Source: Neofusicoccum parvum
Taxonomy: Eukaryota > Ascomycota > Dothideomycetes > Botryosphaeriales > Botryosphaeriaceae
Reading direction: 5' to 3'
Assembly: GCA_020912385.1 (NCBI GenBank)
Contig: CP087210.1
Coordinates: 558,001-622,000, forward strand
DNA: 64,000 nt
Below the pieces are notes generated by a model. That model saw only the letters and a list, made by a program, of their open reading frames with translations. It made no database searches and was not told where the DNA came from. Shown here one piece after another: positions 60,585 through 64,000 of the stretch. Position 1 is the first letter of the stretch. Each line of letters opens with the position of its first letter. The position numbers and the translations under genes are program-made.

Positions 60585-63025
60585 CTACAACGGCTCACCA
60601 CCACCACTACCCCCTCCAACCTTCTCATCCTCCTTCCTCCTCCCCACCCCCTCCGCCCTGGTCTCCCTCGGGCTCACCGGGCTCCCCGGCTGCACCACCG
60701 GCGTCAGCTGCCCGCTCGGCGGCAACGGCCAATTATCATAATCCGGCAGCGGGCTCAACAACACCTCCTCCCTCCTCCCCGCCGCCCTCTCCGCCTCGCC
60801 CCCCGCATCGCTACTCCCCCTCCCGCCATCCGTCCCCGTCCCTCCCGTCGTCACCGACCCCATCGTCTCGCGAAAGCTCATCTCCGGCAGCTTCGCCACG
60901 CGGTCGTCGCCGGGCCGCGCTCCCTCCGCCGCCGCCCCGCCCGCCCCCGGCGCCCGCAGCCGCACGTGCGTCGCGTCCGCCAGGTCGAGCCGGCACAGCG
61001 GCTCGCCGCGCCCGCAGGTGACGGGCACGGCGCGCCCGGTGCGGACCCAGAGCGCGGGCGCGAGGATGGGCTCGTGCGCCAGGCGCTGCAGGTGCGGCAC
61101 CGACGTGGCGAGCCACTCCAGGCGGGCGTGGGCGTGCGCCGCGCCGCGCGGGTCCGAGTCGTGGCGGCGGGTTTGGAGGCGCGAGAGGAGCGGCTCGAGC
61201 GTGGCGGCGGCGAGGATGGTGAGGGCGCCGGTGGCGAGGAGGATGGTGAGGTAGAGGAGGGAGAAGGAGGTGTGGGATGCGCTGTGGATCTTTTGGTTGC
61301 GGCAGAGGCGCTGGGTGGATGGCGTGGTGGGACGGGTGAGCCAGGGGAGGAGAGTGGAGTCGGGGGGGCCGGTGGCGGCGGTGATGAAGGTGCCTTGGAG
61401 GTGGGCGAGGGTCGTGGCGTGCCAGTGCTGCACGTCCTGCTGCCATTGCGTGTCGGGGAGCACGCCCTGGATGCCGTTTTGCAGCCGGTACCGCGATGTC
61501 AGGAGCTGGACGCCCAGGCGGTTGACGGCGGTGTAGAGGTTGAGAGCGCGGTTGATGGTGGTTGACATGAACCACTGGAACTGCTGCAGCTGCTCGCCGG
61601 ATAGATTGCTCGTCATGTAGTCCAAAGCATCCGCAGAGGCGGCTAGAGGTGAGCATCGGCCGCCCTCTCTGCCTTCTGGGAGACTTGGGTTGCAGTACTG
61701 GACCTGAACTCCACAGGCCATGGGAGATGCAGCTTCATTCGAGAAGTATGGGCCTTGCACTCCAGGTCCGAGGTTTACGACGCTGGAGGCCTCTCGCACG
61801 AGCTGGTTACCTTGGTACCAGCTGTCATTTGTCGGCTCGGTGTAGACCACTTGGTTTCCAGAGAGGAAGAATAGGGATATGTCCGCGTTTGGAATGTGGA
61901 GCTGTGGGATTGGAAGCCAATTTGACTCATTCACTTGAATGGTGCCATTGAAAGAAGATGAAAACATGCCGCTGGCAGAGATCAGTTGCGAATCCTGTAG
62001 CAACAATGAGCTTGACACCCTACTTACCTCAAAGTATAGTCCGGCTGTGCGCTTGTCAGGTTGGTTTCAAGGAGGTCGGCGAGAGACTCGTTGTAGTACT
62101 CGTAGGTGTATCCGTTGTCTTGCGCATCCCGTGGAATTCTCTCGCCGAAGTAGTATCTCGTATACTTCCTACCGTTCAGAGCTGTGTAGGGGCGACTGTA
62201 TCCTTGAGTATTCAACGGAGCGCATTGTACCCGTTGCCGATATTGGTATCTCTCTCCCAGGGGTGTGTTGAGCCCAAAGTCGTAATGAGAATCAAGAAAG
62301 CCGGTGTCCAGGACCAGGTTCGACGAGTTACTCCGGCAGATGTTGCCTCCGAACGGACAGCTTGCGTTTCCTTGAAAAGAGCTTTGAAGACTCTTCTTGG
62401 CAAACTGCGAACACCCGAGGACCAACGACGTGTTCGTGCGGTAGCACCGCTGGGCATAGTTGGCGTAGGAAACAGCATCTTGCTGCAGGTAAGGCTCAAA
62501 TGTTTGCGCCGCCAGTGATTCCGGGTCGTTGAAGACGGTGCTGGTGTAGCCACAATTCGGGCTCCAGACCAGCACCTCGTTACTCATGGCCGTGGAGATC
62601 TTGGAAGAGAAGACACTGGCAAACGCGAATGCGACGATGCAGAGGGCTGCAAAGAGCATGACGGGGAGGGTACGGCAGAAAGAAAGTCTAGTGTTCCGGC
62701 GCCACGCCCACCCCGTCTGCAGAAGGCTGGTGAGTCCGCTTCCTGCGCTGGCCGAGTTCCTGAGGATTGCCTGGCGCTGGTGGTAGAGGCCGTCGCTGGG
62801 TTTGTCCGTGGAGTACATCCGGTGGAACATGAGGCAGCATATCCTCCAGAAACTCGTTGCAACCCAGGTGACAAAAAGGGCCATCCCCGCAATAAGGAGG
62901 CCTCCATTTTGGCGATCCAGCGTAAGTGTAGCTCCAAGTATTTGCCCCTGAGACCAGTTGGTCCAGGCACCTAAGTGGATGCCGGAGGGACTCGAGCCAT
63001 CTCTGATAAGTGGCGCGTCGTCCAT
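60585..63025 (-). CDS. Large multi-pass membrane protein of unknown function
   Basis: I do not recognise a named family; similar proteins are usually annotated as fungal hypotheticals. Exons 63025-62028 and 61971-60585 (56-bp intron) give 794 residues. After a short polar N-terminus (MDDAPLIRDG) come helices around GGLLIAGMALFVTWVATSFW and VMLFAALCIVAFAFASVFSS. A large region of about 420 residues follows, with several cysteines and many N-glycosylation sites, probably extracellular. A third helix (FSLLYLTILLATGALTILAA) precedes a cytosolic C-terminal tail of about 200 residues, Gly/Pro/Arg-rich. Tyr- and Asn-rich stretches recall cell-surface proteins. The ATG at 63025 is chosen because upstream in-frame codons look non-coding. 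Convergent with the Zn2Cys6 gene. Confidence 0.78.
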
Positions 63026-63942
63026 GTTGGTTCGGAGAGCCAAGCTATTGACCTTGGACGTCAAGTAGCCCGCACAGAATTCGAAAAGCACATGGTGCAC
63101 CTGAAGTCAAATGTATACATTTTGGAAGGGGCGTGGCATTTTCCGCTGGCGCAGATTCCATCGGTAAGGCTGGTAGTGATCCGCAAGGTGCGCGGATTGT
63201 GTAATAACAGCTGGATGCCTCACTCCAATCACACCGTAGTCCCATTGCCAGGAAGAATTTGGGTAGTCGCGATAGTTTTATCCCTTGACACAGAAATGTG
63301 CGGCGTTGCAGTGAAAGATGGGCGACACATCAATTGCTGTTGAAAACAAGAAAGCGTATGCGGCAGCTTCAGGAACCGCGGTAGCCATGAAACATTTGGA
63401 CGATACAGCCAGCATTTGAGAAGGACATACCTGGAGATTAAAGTGAAACACACCCGCAAGGGATTGGTCGTGTGTAAACATGCACTCGAGTAGCAGGGGA
63501 AAGGCTTTGGAGGAATGATATCATCACAGCTGAAAAACTTCATATTGCAGGACTGGGTTTCAGATCTGGCGCGACAGTGCTGGCGGCGTTTGCCGGCAAC
63601 GACAGGGGGGAGTGAGAGTGAAACGAGGAAGTAAGGAGAGCACGGTATGTCAAAAGGGCGGCAAATCTTCCCAAAAGCGGTAATCCCGAGGTAGAAATCT
63701 TCCGAGCTCCTTTAGGAAAGGTCTTGTGCTCTGAAATGCTGCTATGCTCACACAAGTTTGAATGTCTGTAGAATCTGTTCGCGAAATGTCATAAGTACTG
63801 AGTGACTTCTACCGCTATTCCTTGCTGTCTTCAGTACAATTATGTATTGCATGTCCATTGCCTCCCGAAAGTGTTTACTCGCTAAATTACCCAAGCAACC
63901 CGTCTCTGCTTCCGCCCGCCAAGTGCCAGCACTCCGTCGGCT
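63026..63942. other. Intergenic region upstream of the membrane protein
   Basis: About 920 bp, A/T-richer than average. It carries the membrane-protein promoter on the left and the 3' side of the truncated right-edge gene. Short frames only. Confidence 0.55.
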
Positions 63943-64000
63943 CTAGTACTTGTAGCACTGGCCATTATTCCAGATCGTCGAGGCGCCGCAGGTAGCCTTC
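63943..64000 (-). CDS. C-terminal end of a gene cut by the window edge (possibly secreted protein)
   Basis: On the minus strand the last codons visible before TAG at 63943 read ATCGASTIWNNGQCYKY. A Cys-spaced, Asn/Tyr-rich end of this kind occurs in small secreted fungal proteins, but no family can be named from 17-18 residues. The rest of the gene lies beyond the right edge. Confidence 0.4.
   Translation of the reverse strand, partial: KATCGASTIWNNGQCYKY

Overview
The window is nuclear DNA of a filamentous ascomycete (Pezizomycotina; Dothideomycetes is my guess from overall style, not proven). Short GT-AG introns of mostly 48-130 bp, GC-rich coding sequence, Zn2Cys6 regulators, a Bim1-type copper protein, a GMTNM-type CorA protein and a GH15-CBM20 glucoamylase all point that way. 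Exon boundaries below were placed by hand from splice signals, reading frame and family knowledge.

Layout: 1-3.96 kb, no supportable gene. 3.96-6.77 kb (+), 12-exon MFS transporter. 8.46-10.84 kb (+), gluconeogenesis activator of the ERT1/acuK family, followed by about 4.9 kb of gene-free, pyrimidine-rich DNA. 15.7-16.4 kb (-), small SET-domain protein. 18.6-21.05 kb (-), Kch1-type potassium transporter with a long disordered tail. 22.9-25.07 kb (-), ER chaperone BiP/Kar2 ending in HDEL, with a heat-shock element upstream. 26.7-27.55 kb (+), orphan protein. 27.9-28.76 kb (-), Bim1/LPMO-like GPI protein. 29.7-30.57 kb (-), Mediator subunit Med7. 31.4-32.56 kb (-), drug/metabolite-type sugar-phosphate transporter. 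34.4-35.58 kb (+), PAP2 lipid phosphatase. 36.0-37.74 kb (+), Vba-type MFS transporter. 37.9-38.44 kb (-), small hypothetical protein. 39.26-41.72 kb (-), glucoamylase. 43.7-46.47 kb (-), CorA-like protein. 48.2-49.04 kb (-), DUF1349 protein. 49.96-50.92 kb (-), complex I 30-kDa subunit, divergent from 51.36-56.99 kb (+), the Not4 ubiquitin ligase. 58.8-60.38 kb (+), Zn2Cys6 regulator, convergent with 60.6-63.02 kb (-), a large membrane protein of unknown role. 63.94-64.0 kb (-), last codons of a gene cut by the window edge.

Most genes are unlinked housekeeping functions: carbon metabolism control (acuK, glucoamylase), secretion (BiP), transport, transcription and mRNA turnover (Med7, Not4) and respiration. 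I see no biosynthetic cluster, transposon or CRISPR.

The least expected signal is non-coding. The 9-mer GACGTTCGA occurs eight times in about 1.03 kb between Not4 and the Zn2Cys6 gene, in both orientations and with conserved flanking bases. Other signals are a tandem heptamer CGCAGCN at three separate intergenic places, a 16-bp perfect hairpin inside the first glucoamylase intron, and a few exceptionally long introns.
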